A DNA stretch of 64,000 bases from Azorinus chamasolen (lineage: Eukaryota > Mollusca > Bivalvia > Cardiida > Solecurtidae): contig OY755240.1 of the NCBI GenBank assembly GCA_963576725.1, positions 14,624,378 through 14,688,377 of the forward strand. The letters are read 5' to 3'. Positions within the stretch are counted from its first letter, which is position 1, and every line of letters starts with the position of its first letter. The notes beneath the pieces are model-generated. The model saw only the letters and a program-made list of their open reading frames with translations, was not told the origin of the DNA and did no database searches. This document shows positions 1-10,529 of this stretch, piece after piece. The translations under genes were made by a program, and so were the position numbers.

Positions 1-5
1 GGTCC

Positions 6-170
6 AGATGATGTGTAAATTAAAACATTTTCAACAACAAAAAAATCTTTATTTCTCCACCAAACCCTATATTGTGACCACTCTTTAGAATCGTCTCGAA
101 GAGACAATTATAAAGAGTGGTCACAACATATGGGTTGGTGGAGAAATTGCGATTTTAGTTTTATCTGTTT
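6..170. repeat. Family C foldback repeat
   Basis: The two arms carry CCACCAAACCC and its complement, flanking a short centre with GTCTC and GAGAC. Related copies or relics occur near 1083, 4106, 20000, 43887, 46555 and 54150. No coding capacity is seen. The left end may lie outside the window. Confidence 0.7.
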
Positions 171-371
171 TACGCAAGTTCATCTGTTAGCCTACTCTGT
201 TAGATTTCTAAATCATTCAAACTCCTGTCGCGATTTTTTTTTATCCCTTCATTCTCTATTTACTCTATGAATAAAGAATGATTGACTATTCCACTCTGTT
301 AATTTAGTTCTGAAAGTTTTGAATATCGCCATGGTGTCAGACAGGGTCGTCATTAGACACCATTCTTATTA

Positions 372-560
372 TTAACTCGTTGCACGCTAAGAATTTTTTC
401 GTCTGCAACAATTGTCGCCTGCTTCAATTCCTAAAATAAAATTTCTCTCGTTTCTTTGCAAAAATATGGCCAAAGTGTCAAATATCTTTGATCCTAATGA
501 GACGCCTTATTCTGCTTACATAGGTCACGGTTTCACCGCTACCATACAGAGATAGTCACT
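372..560. mobile_element. Decayed T2-like TTAA MITE
   Basis: The sequence starts TTAACTCGTTGCACGC and keeps the family order of TCGTCTGC block, AAAATATGG, GATCCTAATGAGACGCC and TAGGTCACGG. The right terminus is eroded. Assignment rests on similarity to better copies at 1521 and 39781. Confidence 0.4.
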
Positions 561-759
561 AATCTCGGTCATACAAGAAGCTGGGAAACGAATACACATG
601 TTAAGAAAGAATATGCTTGAGTCCCGGGGTTGAGACTTACCCCAGGACTGAGACTACATTAGTGATTCTCCCGTCCCCTAATGCCATTGGGAACGTTTTA
701 CAAAAACGTGTTTGATTAAATTTATCGCAAGTTTAACATGAAACGATCACATTGTAAAT

Positions 760-945
760 TTAACCATTTCCCTGTTCAATGTTCATATTAGAAATACATG
801 TCACGTGACGGCGTAAACAGTAAAAAATCATAAGCGAACAGAGCAGATCCAGATTAGACGGCTCCTATAGGAGCCGTCTGATTATAGGAGCCGTCTGATC
901 TGGGCCTACTCTGTTTGCAAAAGCGTGATAATATATTTAAATGAT
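760..945. mobile_element. T1-type TTAA MITE, right end eroded
   Basis: The left end TTAACCATTTCCCTGTTC matches family T1. The centre is a palindrome of CAGACGGCTCC-like arms with the apex CTCCTATAGGAG at 862-873, followed by an extra copy of the right arm. The right AAAGGGTTAA terminus is missing. Confidence 0.55.
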
Positions 946-1233
946 GGCACGGCTTTATTGTATCTAACATTTATTTTACCTTAGTCACCAGCTAAGACAT
1001 AATGCTTTGTTTTCATTTACACAATGACCCTTATATGGAAAAATAAGCAACGGTGTCTTAGACAAGGTGCTTAATTCAAATTTCTTCACCAAACCCTATG
1101 TTGTAACCACTCAATTTTTCGTCCAGAATAAAAACAATTCGAACGAGTGGCCACAGCATAGGAGCTTGAAGCAGACATAACTAGGACGAAAAAAGAGGTA
1201 TTCTTAACGAAACAATTAATACAGCGGACCTAC

Positions 1234-4200
1234 CTGTTTTCTGGTATTTTTAATTCTTCTGTAAGGAAATTGAAGAACTCCTGAAAGTATTTGGGATTGG
1301 AGTCCGGCTTAAACACGGCGATGGAACGTATTTGTACTATCATAGCTGTGTCCGTACTTCCGCCTTTACAGATTCTGGCACCGGGAACCACGATTACAGA
1401 AATTCTCTGAAAGATCCAAATATAATAATAATTAGTAATCATGTAAATCATATAAATTATGTTAAATATGTTAGAAGGTGTCTGTGCATGAGTTTAAGAT
1501 ACATTTGAGATATAATCTCTTTAATCCTTTCGCTGCCAACTCTGTCGTCTGCTAACTTTGTCGTCTGCTACAAATTTTCATTCTTTTGATTTTCTTTATT
1601 TTTGTTTCAAAAACATAGTAACAGTAGCAAACAGTTTGGATCCTGATGAGACGCCGAGTTACTCGGATCCAAACTGTTTGCATAGGTAATCACAGATCCG
1701 GCATTGGCAGCGAATGGGTTAATCCTTTACTCCATAAATGCGCCTACATGAACAGGCTTATCCAGATCAGAAGGCGGCGATCCGTCTGATCAGGGTCTGC
1801 TCTGTTTGTTTATGATATATTTCTGCCATGGCCAACATTTCCTGTGTCCATTTTCTATTATAACAATAAATCTAATTAATATTCATGATGTACTAATTAT
1901 TTCGTACATGAATATTCATAGGGTAAAGGATTAGTGAAGGTGTTCACCATATATTATATCATGATAGAGTGAGTGAGTGAGTTGGGTTTTACGACATTGC
2001 GACACTGAATTGGTCATATAGCGCCGATGAAGGATGAGATAACACTATGATGCACTCAATGTATGATTTCAGGCAGATGATTTCGGCTAATCTCATTCGC
2101 TTCAAAGCAGCGCATAGGATCAAAACCACCGACCTGTCTTCCTTTTAGTTCTTGGCAGAGGGGGTAATCTCCGTCAAATAAACACATCCCCTTTGACAAT
2201 TAAGCCCCAGAACATTATAGAGCACGATAAAACAAAACAATCGCAAGTGAGTTTTATATAACCTGTGCACGAATTACACATTTCATTATCAATAACGTGT
2301 ACATGGTACTGGTCCTAGTCCCGTAACTCTAACAAGTTGTGTAACACATAAATGACTCGAATAAGTAACGAGGATTGGTTACGATCGTCTCTCAGGCGCG
2401 GATTTAGAGGGGGCGGAGCCGGCGTACACCCCACTAAAATTGCCAAAACATTTTTTTAGTAATATTTTAAAACCTCTCTATAACGACCACTAAATTGTAT
2501 TAATTAGTTGGTATTTAGAGTACGTGGCTTAAAGCAAGGTGAAAGTAAAACAGAACGCTGGGAGCGTTCTGATTTACTTTCACCCTGCTTTAAGCAGCCT
2601 GACTTTAACACAGCTCTTTTTCAACATGTATTACAAACACACTATTTATTTCTGTCATCACACATAAAACTCTAGGCCCCCACTCCAAAAACAATTCTAC
2701 GCCCCCCCCCCCCCCGATCTGAAATCCTGGATCCGCACCTGTATCTATTCTTAGCAAATAACAGACACTTTTCAAGTTACGTAGTGTTTTTCACTCATTT
2801 AGCAGCTACAGACCATTTGAGTTATCAACGCAAACAATGCATATTCTGATAAAATGCATCATTATTTGAAAGCGTTAAAAATGTAGACTCAGTCATATTT
2901 GTTGGTTCGTGACGAGTACTTGTGATGTAGGTGTACAAAAGTTCGTACTCTTTTAAAATATATTTTTAACATGTGTAAGCAATCTCTGTATAGCATCATC
3001 ATTTAACCATTTGCACACGGAAAATACCCAGATAAGACGACCCTAAAGGTTTTGTTTTTATCGGGGGGTTACGTCATCGCGACGTCCAGCTAATTACAGG
3101 TGGAGGAAGACAAAAGAGGTTCTTCCGTGCACGGGAAAATTGCATTGTCTCGTGCACATAATTAAACCCAGCTGGAAGGCTTCCTCGCGTGTAAACTCCA
3201 TATGCCCAGACCGGTATTCGAACCACAGGGGTAAGGGGTTAAGCGATTGTCAGTCGAAGACCACAACCACTCCACCACGGAGACCCTATGATCCCAAAGG
3301 AGCCCTCTTATAGTTAAATTATGATGGGGCATGTCACTTTGTAGATATTGTGTTAAGGAGTAAATGCAACACACACTTTTGTTAACCCTTTTCTTCATAT
3401 AAACGCCATTTCCTATGGGAGCCCTCTGAGCAGGATCTGCTCTGTTTGTTATTGACTTGATAAAGATCTGATTCTACTTTTTATTCAACGCAAAACACTC
3501 CCTTGAAACAAAATCATATTATAAAAATTGAGCTAGATATTTATATTTATGAAGGCATCATCCGAACACCATATTTGGTCAAAACGCAAATATAACTAAG
3601 ATTAAGATACAACTACCGATCACAAGGCAAATGGTTTTGTATTGTAATTAAATAACTGACTACAATGGATCAAATGTACATACATGAATTTCGTTCTGAT
3701 AACAAAAGTGCACAGCAACAAATACAAAACAAATGCTTGATTGTGATAACAAAAGTGATCAGAACACCTATAATATTTTAATTGTTGGCTGAAGGACTGC
3801 AAGCTGTTACATATATGCATAATACAGTAAAACCACGCTAATGCGACCGCCTAAAAGAGGTATAATTATGGGTGCTAGATGCAGGTGATAGCTTAATGCA
3901 GGACAAAAATAATGCAGAGAGCTCCTGCATTAAGAAACCACCTGCTTATAAAGACATCTATGTTTATTCATTAAGTGGTCGCATTAGCGGGGTTTTACTG
4001 TACTATAATGCACTAACATGCCTGATACGTAAAACAAATCAACCATTGATCTAAATGTAAGCATAAAAGCGATGTTAGGAAGACACTAACATCGGAGGCT
4101 CCGATCAGATGCGTAAATCAAAACATTTTCAAGAATTGCTCCTTTATTTCTCCACCAAACCCCATGTTGTGACCACTCATCAACATCGTCTCGTGGAGAC

Positions 4201-4849
4201 GATTCTAAATAGTGATAGCAAGATAGGGTTTGATGGAGTAATGACGATTCCAGTATTTAAATACGCACCTTTATCTATTACTTTGTAGCACATATTTTAA
4301 CTTTTAGCAAAGTACCACAATAATTTTGGAAAAAAAGAACCAGGAGTAACTGTTTTACATCCTTAAGTTATCACATCTGTATAATGGTATGGAGAGACAA
4401 TCCTAATTCTAGAAGTGATAAAAGATAGCCGTTTCAGTCAACAAGAAATTGCTGAGCCAAATAGTTAACCCTTTCCCTGTTCTATGTTTATTCCAAATGT
4501 CAATACCTACTGACTGTTCATTAACAAAATAGTTAGAAAGACATATGGAAGGTGGACCATTGTAGACATTTTGGAAAGGAAAGAAACTGAACAACCAAAT
4601 TCTATTAGCAAACAGAGCAGACCCTGGTCAGACGGCTCCTCTAGGAGCCGTCTGATCTGGGTCTACTCTGTTTGCAAAATGCGTGAAAACACGTTTATAT
4701 GAGGGAAAGGGTTAAATGTTATAACTTATAACACTTACCGCTTCTGGTTTGTTGGGGAGTACCTCGGATATGAGTTTCGAAAATCTCTCCTCGAATCCCT
4801 CAGTAATGGCCGAGGTCGGCAAACTTGTGTAGCAGTAACAGATTGGCAT
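1234..4849 (-). CDS. MIF/D-dopachrome tautomerase family gene, copy A (exons 1-2; exon 3 off window)
   Basis: This is a macrophage migration inhibitory factor superfamily gene; members are trimeric tautomerases and secreted cytokine-like proteins. Exon 1 is 4849 down to 4739 (37 codons, begins MPICYCYTSLP) and ends at a GTAAGT donor. Exon 2 is 1406 down to 1234 (173 nt), preceded by a TTTCAG acceptor and followed by GTAGGT. It encodes the core with VIVVPGARICKGGS and FFNFLTEELKIPEN. Intron phases 0 then 2 agree with the three-exon animal MIF layout as I recall it. The N-terminal Pro after Met (the tautomerase base), the exon 1 Lys in PNKP and the Ile in RSIAV are present. The CxxC motif of vertebrate MIF is absent, as in DDT. 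The last ~17-20 codons are not found and should lie left of base 1. The 3.3 kb intron is packed with MITEs and SINEs. MIF versus DDT subtype cannot be settled here. Confidence 0.85.
1521..1722. mobile_element. T2 TTAA MITE
   Basis: Ends are TTAATCCTTTCGCTGCC and GGCAGCGAATGGGTTAA. It contains a palindrome built on AAACAGTTTGGATCC arms. It lies in the MIF-A intron and shares its right TTAA with the next element. Confidence 0.8.
1719..1934. mobile_element. T5 TTAA MITE abutting T2
   Basis: The left end TTAATCCTTTACTCCAT uses the same TTAA as the T2 element. The right end is GGGTAAAGGATTAG. It carries the CAGATCAG...CTGATCAGGGTCTGC core and the GAATATTCAT block typical of T5. Confidence 0.65.
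1966..2165 (-). mobile_element. SINE 3' part, minus strand
   Basis: Read on the minus strand it ends GGCGCTATATGACC ... GTAAAACCCAACTCACTCAC, a tail typical of tRNA-derived SINEs in molluscs and other animals. Only a degenerate box B-like GGTTTTGATCC is left, so the head is missing or decayed. Confidence 0.55.
2393..2741. mobile_element. MITE with CAGGNGCGGAT ends, holding a TA-2 relic
   Basis: Terminal inverted repeats are CAGGCGCGGATTTAG and CTGGATCCGCACCTG; such ends are common in hAT-like MITEs (family knowledge). A 14-bp C run lies near the right end. At about 2467-2610 it contains a TA-2 palindrome (AAAACCTCTCTATAACGACC, then GAACGCTGGGAGCGTTC). No clear target duplication was found. 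Confidence 0.55.
3046..3286 (-). mobile_element. tRNA-derived SINE, minus strand
   Basis: The minus strand starts GGGTCTCCGTGGTGGAGTGG, which contains a box A match (TGGTGGAGTGG). Box B is GTGGTTCGAATACC about 55 bases on. The body includes CTTCCTCCACCTG and AGCTGGACGTCGCGATGACG, and the tail is AT/T rich. The same 3' body recurs at 44487-44611. Confidence 0.75.
3823..4002. mobile_element. TA-1 MITE
   Basis: Inverted ends TACAGTAAAACC and GGTTTTACTGTA enclose GCGACC/GGTCGC subterminal repeats and a GGTGATAGCTTAATGCAGGA arm. The flanking TA is the presumed Tc1/mariner-type target. It lies in the MIF-A intron. Confidence 0.85.
4106..4253. repeat. Family C foldback repeat
   Basis: It starts GATGCGTAAATCAAAACATT, like the copy at the left edge. 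The arms CCACCAAACCCC and AGGGTTTGATGGAG flank a GTCTCGTGGAGAC centre. Confidence 0.7.
4465..4715. mobile_element. T1 TTAA MITE in the MIF-A intron
   Basis: Ends are TTAACCCTTTCCCTGTTC and GAGGGAAAGGGTTAA. The internal CAGACGGCTCC/GGAGCCGTCTG palindrome has the apex CTCCTCTAGGAG. It lies 23 bp from the exon 1 boundary. Confidence 0.85.
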
Positions 4850-4891
4850 TGCTAGATGTGACGCCGGACGATTTATAAGGTCAATTTATTC
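4850..4891 (-). promoter_or_regulatory. Conserved block upstream of the MIF-A start codon
   Basis: About 40 bp immediately upstream of the ATG is conserved with MIF-B (47403-47443). It includes minus-strand CACATCTAGCA next to the ATG and CCTTATAAATC, a TATA-like string about 22-29 bases upstream. A TATA box this close would imply an almost absent 5' leader, so its role is uncertain. It may simply be conserved leader sequence. Confidence 0.3.
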
Positions 4892-5057
4892 ACTACACTA
4901 TTCCTATGCCTAAACAACCCCAGTTGTGTGTATCGGAAGATAAGTCTAACACAATCTATGTCCTGTGTGTACATACATTTACTCACACCGAATATAGCAC
5001 AGATTACATTGCGCTTTAACTTCTGTGAACGCCAGTAAGTATTGTACTACAATAGTA

Positions 5058-5241
5058 TACAGTAAAACCTCTCTATAACGGCCACTAAATTACATTAAGT
5101 AGTTTGTGTTAAATGCAGGTGGTTGCTTAAAGCAAGGTGAAGTAAAACAGAACACTCCTATAGGAGCTTTAAGCAACCATCTGCCCTAAATACCAACTAA
5201 TTAACATACTTTAGTGTCCGTTATAGAGAGGTTTTACTGTA
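5058..5241. mobile_element. TA-2 MITE
   Basis: Ends are TACAGTAAAACC and GGTTTTACTGTA with TAACGGCCACT subterminal repeats. The left arm is complete to the apex CTCCTATAGGAG (5155-5166). Part of the right arm is deleted. Confidence 0.8.
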
Positions 5242-5349
5242 TATACTATCAGCGATTTACTATGAAACGGTTGAGACATGAATTTGAATGGCACACACTG
5301 CAGATCTGGGTCTACAATGTTTTCAAATCCAGTGCACTCAAGCATTCAA

Positions 5350-5530
5350 AGAGTTATTAATAACTATTTCGTTGTCACGCACTGTCGTCTGCAAAGTATA
5401 TTACGTCTTCTACTTGTTTACATTTCTTGTTTTATGATTCCTTAAAACAGCCTACACCAGTTTTGATGTTGATGAGAGACCGAATTACTTGGGGTCTGAT
5501 TCGGATCAACACTGTTTTCAAAGGCAATCA
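5350..5530. mobile_element. T2-type MITE relic
   Basis: It keeps TATTTCGTTGTCACGC, TCGTCTGC and a GATGTTGATGAGAGACCG palindrome, then AAGGCAATCACA. Both TTAA termini are degraded. Confidence 0.4.
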
Positions 5531-5532
5531 CA

Positions 5533-5671
5533 TACAGTAAAACTCCGATAATGCGACCACCTAAAATAGGTATAATTCTGGGTGCTAGAGGCAGGTGGTT
5601 GCTTAACCACCTGCTTACAAAGACAGCTATGTTTATTCATTAAGTGGTCGCATTAGAGGGGCTTTACTGTA
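5533..5671. mobile_element. Short TA-1 MITE
   Basis: TACAGTAAAACTCC and GGGGCTTTACTGTA ends flank GCGACCACC and GGTCGCATT. The central palindrome has been lost, leaving one GGTGGTTGCTTAACCACC junction. Confidence 0.75.
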
Positions 5672-5690
5672 TTTGCAATCGGCAGTGAAA

Positions 5691-6421
5691 TACAGTGGAA
5701 CCTGTCCTAAGCGACCTTATATTGATTGGACACAGGAATCTTAAAAAGCATGTGTGATATAGTGGAGTACAACAACAACTCGATTAGCCGGTTGACAGCT
5801 TTACATGTATTTCAGAGTCATAGCTATATGAGAACTGACAGCATTTCCTCCGACGTCTAAACCCAGACTCAAGCTAGAGTGCTTTAGCTAGCATTTAGCC
5901 CTGGTTATGTACAAGTTTAGTGAACCAGGATGCATAACTGACACGCAATTACCGTTAGTTAATACGCAGATAATTGATTTCTACCTTAATCAAATGTTAT
6001 CCCTTAGCTTGTTGCTAATCCCCATATTACATGGCAATATTATACAGGTGGTTGCTTAATACAGAGCACTAATAATGCATACAGCTCCTATAGGAGTTTA
6101 TTGCATTATTTTTACCTGTATTAAGCTACCCCCGCCTTACTTACCGTCATAATTGTATCTATTTTTGACGTTCGCTTAACCCATTCCCTGATATTGACGA
6201 CTTTTGACGACTCTGTAAAAGTCACTTTGTGAAACCATTGTGATAAATAGAGCATTTGCTCCTATAGGAGCAAATGCCATATTTATCACAATGGTTTCAA
6301 ACTACAAAATTCTAAAAAAATTCCTTTTCTCTAGTTAATGGTCCTTTTCGGTAGGTTTATTCAAAGAGGTTGTATCTAAAAATAGCCTATTAGGTAATGG
6401 GTTAAGACAGGTTCTATTGTA
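5691..6421. mobile_element. TA-4 MITE carrying a nested T3 element
   Basis: Left end TACAGTGGAACCTGTC; right end GACAGGTTCTATTGTA. The GGTGGTTGCTTAATACAG arms and apex CTCCTATAGGAG (6085-6096) lie at 6047-6127. A T3 MITE occupies 6176-6405 exactly at a TTAA. The stretch 5750-6045 is extra unrecognised sequence. Confidence 0.7.
6176..6405. mobile_element. T3 TTAA MITE nested in TA-4
   Basis: Ends TTAACCCATTCCCTGATAT and AATGGGTTAA. A long palindrome AACCATTGTGATAAATA / TATTTATCACAATGGTT has the apex CTCCTATAGGAG at 6259-6270. Removing it with one TTAA rejoins the CTTAAG of the host MITE. Confidence 0.85.
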
Positions 6422-6508
6422 GTAACGAGACGAAAACATGTGCGTAACATTGATCCACCAATACGTATATAAACTAAAGTGGGACCTGTATAAATCCTAT
6501 GCGCTATT

Positions 6509-6667
6509 TAAGAAATGAATGACGTGCTTCCGGTGTTCATGAGGTTATGCAACGCATAGCTTTACGAGCAAAGTTAGTGAAGCCCGAAGGGCTTCACGTG
6601 AATCTTTGCTCGTAAAGCTATGCGTTGCGTAACCCATGAACACCGGGAGCACGTCATTTATTTCTTA
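6509..6667. repeat. Near-perfect foldback palindrome
   Basis: The arms start TAAGAAATGAATGACGTGC and close around GAAGCCCGAAGGGCTTC. The arms are about 75 bp, with few mismatches (for example CCGGTG/CCGGGA). A third, isolated left arm follows at 6697-6741. Confidence 0.8.
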
Positions 6668-6696
6668 TATTTATATTCCATTGTATTTCTTATATT

Positions 6697-6741
6697 TAAG
6701 AAATGAATGACGTGCTTCCGGTGTTCATGAGGTTATGCAAC
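6697..6741 (+). repeat. Isolated third arm of the 6509-6667 palindrome
   Basis: Identical to the first 45 bases of the palindrome, starting TAAGAAATGAATGACG, and ending abruptly at GTTATGCAAC. Confidence 0.75.
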
Positions 6742-6788
6742 TTTCTTTTTAGAATAAGGTTATATAAGGACGTTGCAGGGCGAATGTA

Positions 6789-7801
6789 TAGAGAATAATA
6801 GGTTAGTGCCGTAGATGGGACGCTTTATCCGACGAGGGGAGAAAACGTTGAGGCGAGGCTTGCCGAGCCTCAACTGTTTTCTCTCCGAGTCGGATAAAGG
6901 CGTCCCATCTACGGCACTAACCTATTATTCGATTTATCCAGTCAATATAGTTAAATGTCTTTTTTACAGACTCATAACACTCTTGAAATAATTTACATTG
7001 AAAATGCAGTTTTTCGATCAACGGATCCCTCCCTTTTCACTTCCATTTAGACGTAAATAGATCTAATGAGCTACCGCAGAGGAATATAGTTTCGATACTT
7101 GTATTACTAGAAGGGAAATGTGGTTGAATTTGAAAAATAAGATGATTTGAATCGAGGGTCGATAAGTTATTTCAAACAGACATGGTCTATGTTCTTTGGT
7201 CAAATTCGAGTTACGTAGTCTCGGTTTCTATTTTTAGATTCTACCTAACGTCACTCAGAAATCGATGGAACTGAACAGGCTATATTTAGGTTTATGACTA
7301 TCACCGCCCCTGTAAGAGTTTATCAATCAAATAATCATGAGAGTGAAAAGAAAACATTTACTATTTATCTGTCAATCTTTGCTTCCAGGTTTGATTTTAT
7401 CAAAAACGGGTTTTGCCAGCGGCGGATTAAATTAATAAAAGTGATAAATCAACGTCATTTTGTATGTGGCCTCAGTGGCGTAATCGGTAAGGGCGACGTC
7501 GCCAGAGAGATTAGAATTAGTTTTTGTAGGATCAGGCGCGGGTTCGAATCCAGCTGTAGCCAATTATTTTTATTTTTTCTCATTTGAATAATTATTCTGG
7601 TGTCCAAATAGATATGTTAGATCTATTCCATCAACATGTTTATGAATATTTACAGAAAACTAAAATAGTTCCATGGTTATAGAATCATTACGCCTATCTA
7701 CTAACCTAATAAACCTTCCACTACCGGAAGTAACCTAATAAACCTAAGTTTATTTGCACCCCCTTTATTATGTCACTAGAGAAGCCTGGTGACTGGATAA
7801 A
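6789..7801. mobile_element. Composite element: hairpin plus tRNA-like segment, copy 1
   Basis: A 138-bp palindrome (6793-6930; arms GAATAATAGGTTAGTGCCG) is followed by about 870 bp conserved with 30170-31206. TTTATCCAGTCA at 6933-6944 is repeated in inverted form as TGACTGGATAAA at 7790-7801. It contains a tRNA-like segment at 7468-7562. No transposase is present. The open frame at 7294-7587 crosses the tRNA-like segment and is not credible as a gene. Confidence 0.65.
7468..7562 (+). ncRNA. tRNA-like segment within the composite element
   Basis: Box A TGGCGTAATCGG (7476-7487) and box B GGTTCGAATCC (7541-7551) are good matches to Pol III internal promoters. The acceptor stem pairs only partly (GGC/GCC). 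A T5 run between the boxes and the wide box spacing argue against a working tRNA. T-rich sequence follows. It is best read as tRNA-derived. Confidence 0.55.
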
Positions 7802-7809
7802 AATATTTC

Positions 7810-8120
7810 GACATGAAAACAAGAACAAAAATCGATAACAATTGGGGAAACAGGTAAATGTTGTCCAAAGGTTCAAGTATTTAAACAATTACACTGTAAG
7901 ACGTGCATGTGCAGATGCCTTTCTATCTGTTTACATATTTTGGGCTCTTCTAAATACTGCGGTGATACTGTAGCTTGATGTAAGCCAGTTTGTATTGATA
8001 TTTTCCTGCAGTTTGATTGCAGACGAGCAAATCAATATCTCATCAGGATAAAAATCCGAATGCGAATATATCTGCACCGCGACGCATCAGTTTCTTCCGA
8101 TATGAATTGCCCAGAAAGCT
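7810..8120. other. No recognisable feature
   Basis: AT-rich single-copy-looking sequence. I see no gene, hairpin or repeat family in it. Confidence 0.4.
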
Positions 8121-8121
8121 A

Positions 8122-8236
8122 TACAGTAAAACCCCTCTAAACTTAGATAGATTATAATAAAGAACATCGTAGGTCCTTTTAGACATGTGGCTGCTTAATG
8201 CAGGGTGAAAATCGTGCAGAAAGCTCTCAAAGGAGC
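8122..8236. mobile_element. Left half of a TA-3 MITE
   Basis: Starts TACAGTAAAACCCCTCTAAAC and reaches the GCAGAAAGCTCTCAAAGGAGCTTT apex region, where it is cut by the next repeat. There is no right terminus. Confidence 0.55.
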
Positions 8237-8425
8237 TTTTTGAAGACCGGCGTTACATTAAATTGTGACCCTGTTGAAAACGGACCCGGGGGTCATTATT
8301 CCACGACAGACGAGTCAAGTTTTAACGCTGAGAAATCGCCCGGGTCGTTAAATAACGGCCCTGCCCACGTGAAAAAGTTACCTTACGTGAAAAAAGGACT
8401 CCGTTGAAAAATGACCCAGATGCTG
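8237..8425. repeat. Dispersed repeat with GACCCTGTTGAAAA motif
   Basis: Starts at GACCGGCGTTACATTAAA. It shares GACCCTGTTGAAAA, GGACCCGG and GTGAAAAA blocks with the opposite-strand copy at 11505-11805. The open frame at 8198-8407 has no recognisable protein and is probably chance. Confidence 0.45.
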
Positions 8426-8810
8426 ATAAACAATCAGGATAGTTGATCGTATGATACTGATCAACTTTCGCCATCACCTATATGGGTTCAAATGTTTTCA
8501 TAATTGTGAAGATGTTTCGATTGATTGTAGGTGTGTGTTGTGGGTGGGGGGAGGGGTGAAAATAGCAGTCGGACGGCTCAAATAATTGAAAAGTCGGGTG
8601 CCACGAAATGTTGAAACGGCTATATAATAAAAAGCTCAAACAATCGCGACATACCGGTAACCTAATATACGTAGTATCGACATCAAACCCGTATATCTTT
8701 TGCAAGAACAAGAAAAGAAATGGGGAAATTCCAAGAAAATAACGACTAAAGTAAATATAAACCGAAATACGGGATTTTGTTGCACTGCATAGCGAGCGGA
8801 TATTAACCCT
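8426..8810. other. No recognisable feature
   Basis: Contains a short GGGTGGGGGGAGGGG tract. No gene, RNA or mobile element signature was recognised. Confidence 0.35.
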
Positions 8811-8812
8811 TA

Positions 8813-8912
8813 CCCTATCAATCGCGACCTAATGCCATATGCAAACAGTTTGGATCCGCACGAGACACCGAGTAACTCGGCGTTCGTCCGCCTCAACGCT
8901 GTTTGACATTGA
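8813..8912. mobile_element. T2 MITE fragment
   Basis: Starts TTAACCCTTACCCTATC and includes TATGCAAACAGTTTGGATCC with a palindromic partner. The right end is lost. Confidence 0.45.
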
Positions 8913-8940
8913 GTATATCTTTCTTAATTCTACCAACAAT

Positions 8941-9121
8941 CAGGGTCCATGCTTATAAAGCTTTTAGTTGAGTCTGAGTTTCGTTCTCAGGCTTTTGATT
9001 GGTCAGATTTGAGTTCTCAAGCTTTTGATTGGTCAGATTTGAGCCAAAGGCTCAAATCTGACCAATCAAATGCTTGAGAACGTTCTCAGACTCAACTAAA
9101 AGTTTTATAAGCAGGCACCCA
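8941..9121. repeat. Family H foldback
   Basis: Begins GGGTCCATGCTTATAAAG; the arms contain TTTTAGTTGAGTCTGAG. One arm holds two GCTTTTGATTGGTCAGATTT units and the other holds one, so the arms are unequal. A second copy lies at 24119-24300 and a half copy at 46437-46507. Confidence 0.8.
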
Positions 9122-9176
9122 GAGTAATTTACTGATTTTTATATGAGTTCGTTTAATACAAACACCCACGATGTGC

Positions 9177-9352
9177 TTAACTAAGCGTATTTATATAGAT
9201 TTAGCACATGCTCTATAACCTTAACTAAGCGTATTTATATAGATTTAGCACATGCTCTATAACCTTAACTAAGCGTATTTATATAGATTTAGCACATGCT
9301 CTATAACCTTAACTAAGCGTATTTATATAGATTTAGCACATGCTCTACATAG
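9177..9352 (+). repeat. 44-bp minisatellite, four units
   Basis: Units start at 9177, 9221, 9265 and 9309 with TTAACTAAGCGTATTTATAT. The first three are identical and the fourth diverges in its last bases. Decayed TTTAGCACATGCTCTA pieces continue to about 9410. Confidence 0.95.
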
Positions 9353-9469
9353 TCGCTGTGCTATTAACTTTTAGCACATGCTCTATATTAACCATTAGGA
9401 CATGCTCTACATGTAACCCCCCCCTTCCTAGGAAAAGTGAATCTAACTTACAAAATGGCTCAACTTAGA

Positions 9470-10512
9470 AATAACATGGAACAACAGGTGAATTCTGTTT
9501 GTAGGTCTTGTTATGCCCAGCTACGACAAATAGGCCATATCAGAAAATATCTTACCACCGATACTACAACTTTACTCTAGTAAATTCTCCTATTACATCC
9601 AGACTTGACTATTGTAACTCCCTGCTTTGTGGTTTACCAAAGACAACTTTGAACAAACTGCAGACTGTCCAAAATGTTGCAGCTCGTATCATTACCAGGA
9701 CATCACGTTTTGGGAACATAGCACCAGTGTTAAAGGAACTTCACTGGCTCCCAGTGGAACACCGGATTGACTTTAAACTTTTGACTCACACCTAAATTTA
9801 TAAAGCATTGAATGACAAATCTCCAAGTTACATCACGAACATGTTAAAGATATATAAACCACAACGTGATTTAAGATAAAAAAAATGACTTTATGACCCT
9901 CGTGATACCAAGATCCCGGTACAGTTACCTTTGGTGATCGTAGCTTTGCAAAGGCGGCTCCGAAGTTGTGGAATAAACTTCCGGTGGGAATACGGAACTC
10001 ACTTGAGTCTTTTAAAAGAACTCTTAAAACTCATTTCTTTTTAAAGATATATGGTGGCTGATTTACAGTTTAAGCCCAAATAGCTGTTGCATGTTTTTAC
10101 TCTGCTACACTAGAATCTTTTAAAAGATCTCTTAATAATCATTCCTTTTTAAAGAATTATGGTGGCTGATATAATAATATATTTTAAGCTCAAACAGCGG
10201 TTGCTTGTTTTAACATTAGGAATAGTATGCCATCAATTTTGCTTTATCCTCTTATCATAATTGTACTATACCTTATGCAAATGGATTTTAAATTTTGAGG
10301 TTATGCGATAAGTTCTTTTTATATACCTTAGAACTACACTGTAAATGTTTTGGTTGTGTTTATCATGTTTTTTATTTCTATTAAATATCTTATATTTTCT
10401 TTAACTTCTGCTTTAGTATGTATAAATGTTTTAATTGTAAAGCACTTTTGAACGTATTTAGATATGAAAAGAGTGTTTTATAAATATGGTATATTAATAA
10501 TACTAATAATAA
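9470..10512 (+). pseudogene. 3' end of a CR1/L2/Jockey-group non-LTR retrotransposon
   Basis: The first readable frame (9508-9795) contains [32 protein letters not shown] and [18 protein letters not shown]. This is the thumb/C-terminal part of the reverse transcriptase of CR1/L2-like LINEs. After a stop, related sequence continues in other frames (YKALNDKSPSYI, then SLESFKRTLKTHFFL-like coding near 10000-10050). The catalytic domain is absent, so the copy is 5' truncated. An AT-rich 3' UTR runs to a TAATAATAC-type tail near 10512. It is not functional. Confidence 0.8.
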
Positions 10513-10529
10513 ATGTATTCAGTTTTTGC

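Noticed and set aside
1..1230. MIF-A exon 3
   Set aside because: I looked for a counterpart of the 41692-41746 exon on the minus strand and found none; it probably lies left of the window.
7294..7587. 97-codon frame as a gene
   Set aside because: It runs across the tRNA-like segment of a repeated element and is not kept open in the copy at 30319-31206.
9177..9352. CRISPR-like array
   Set aside because: The 44-bp units are contiguous without variable spacers, and the window is animal DNA.
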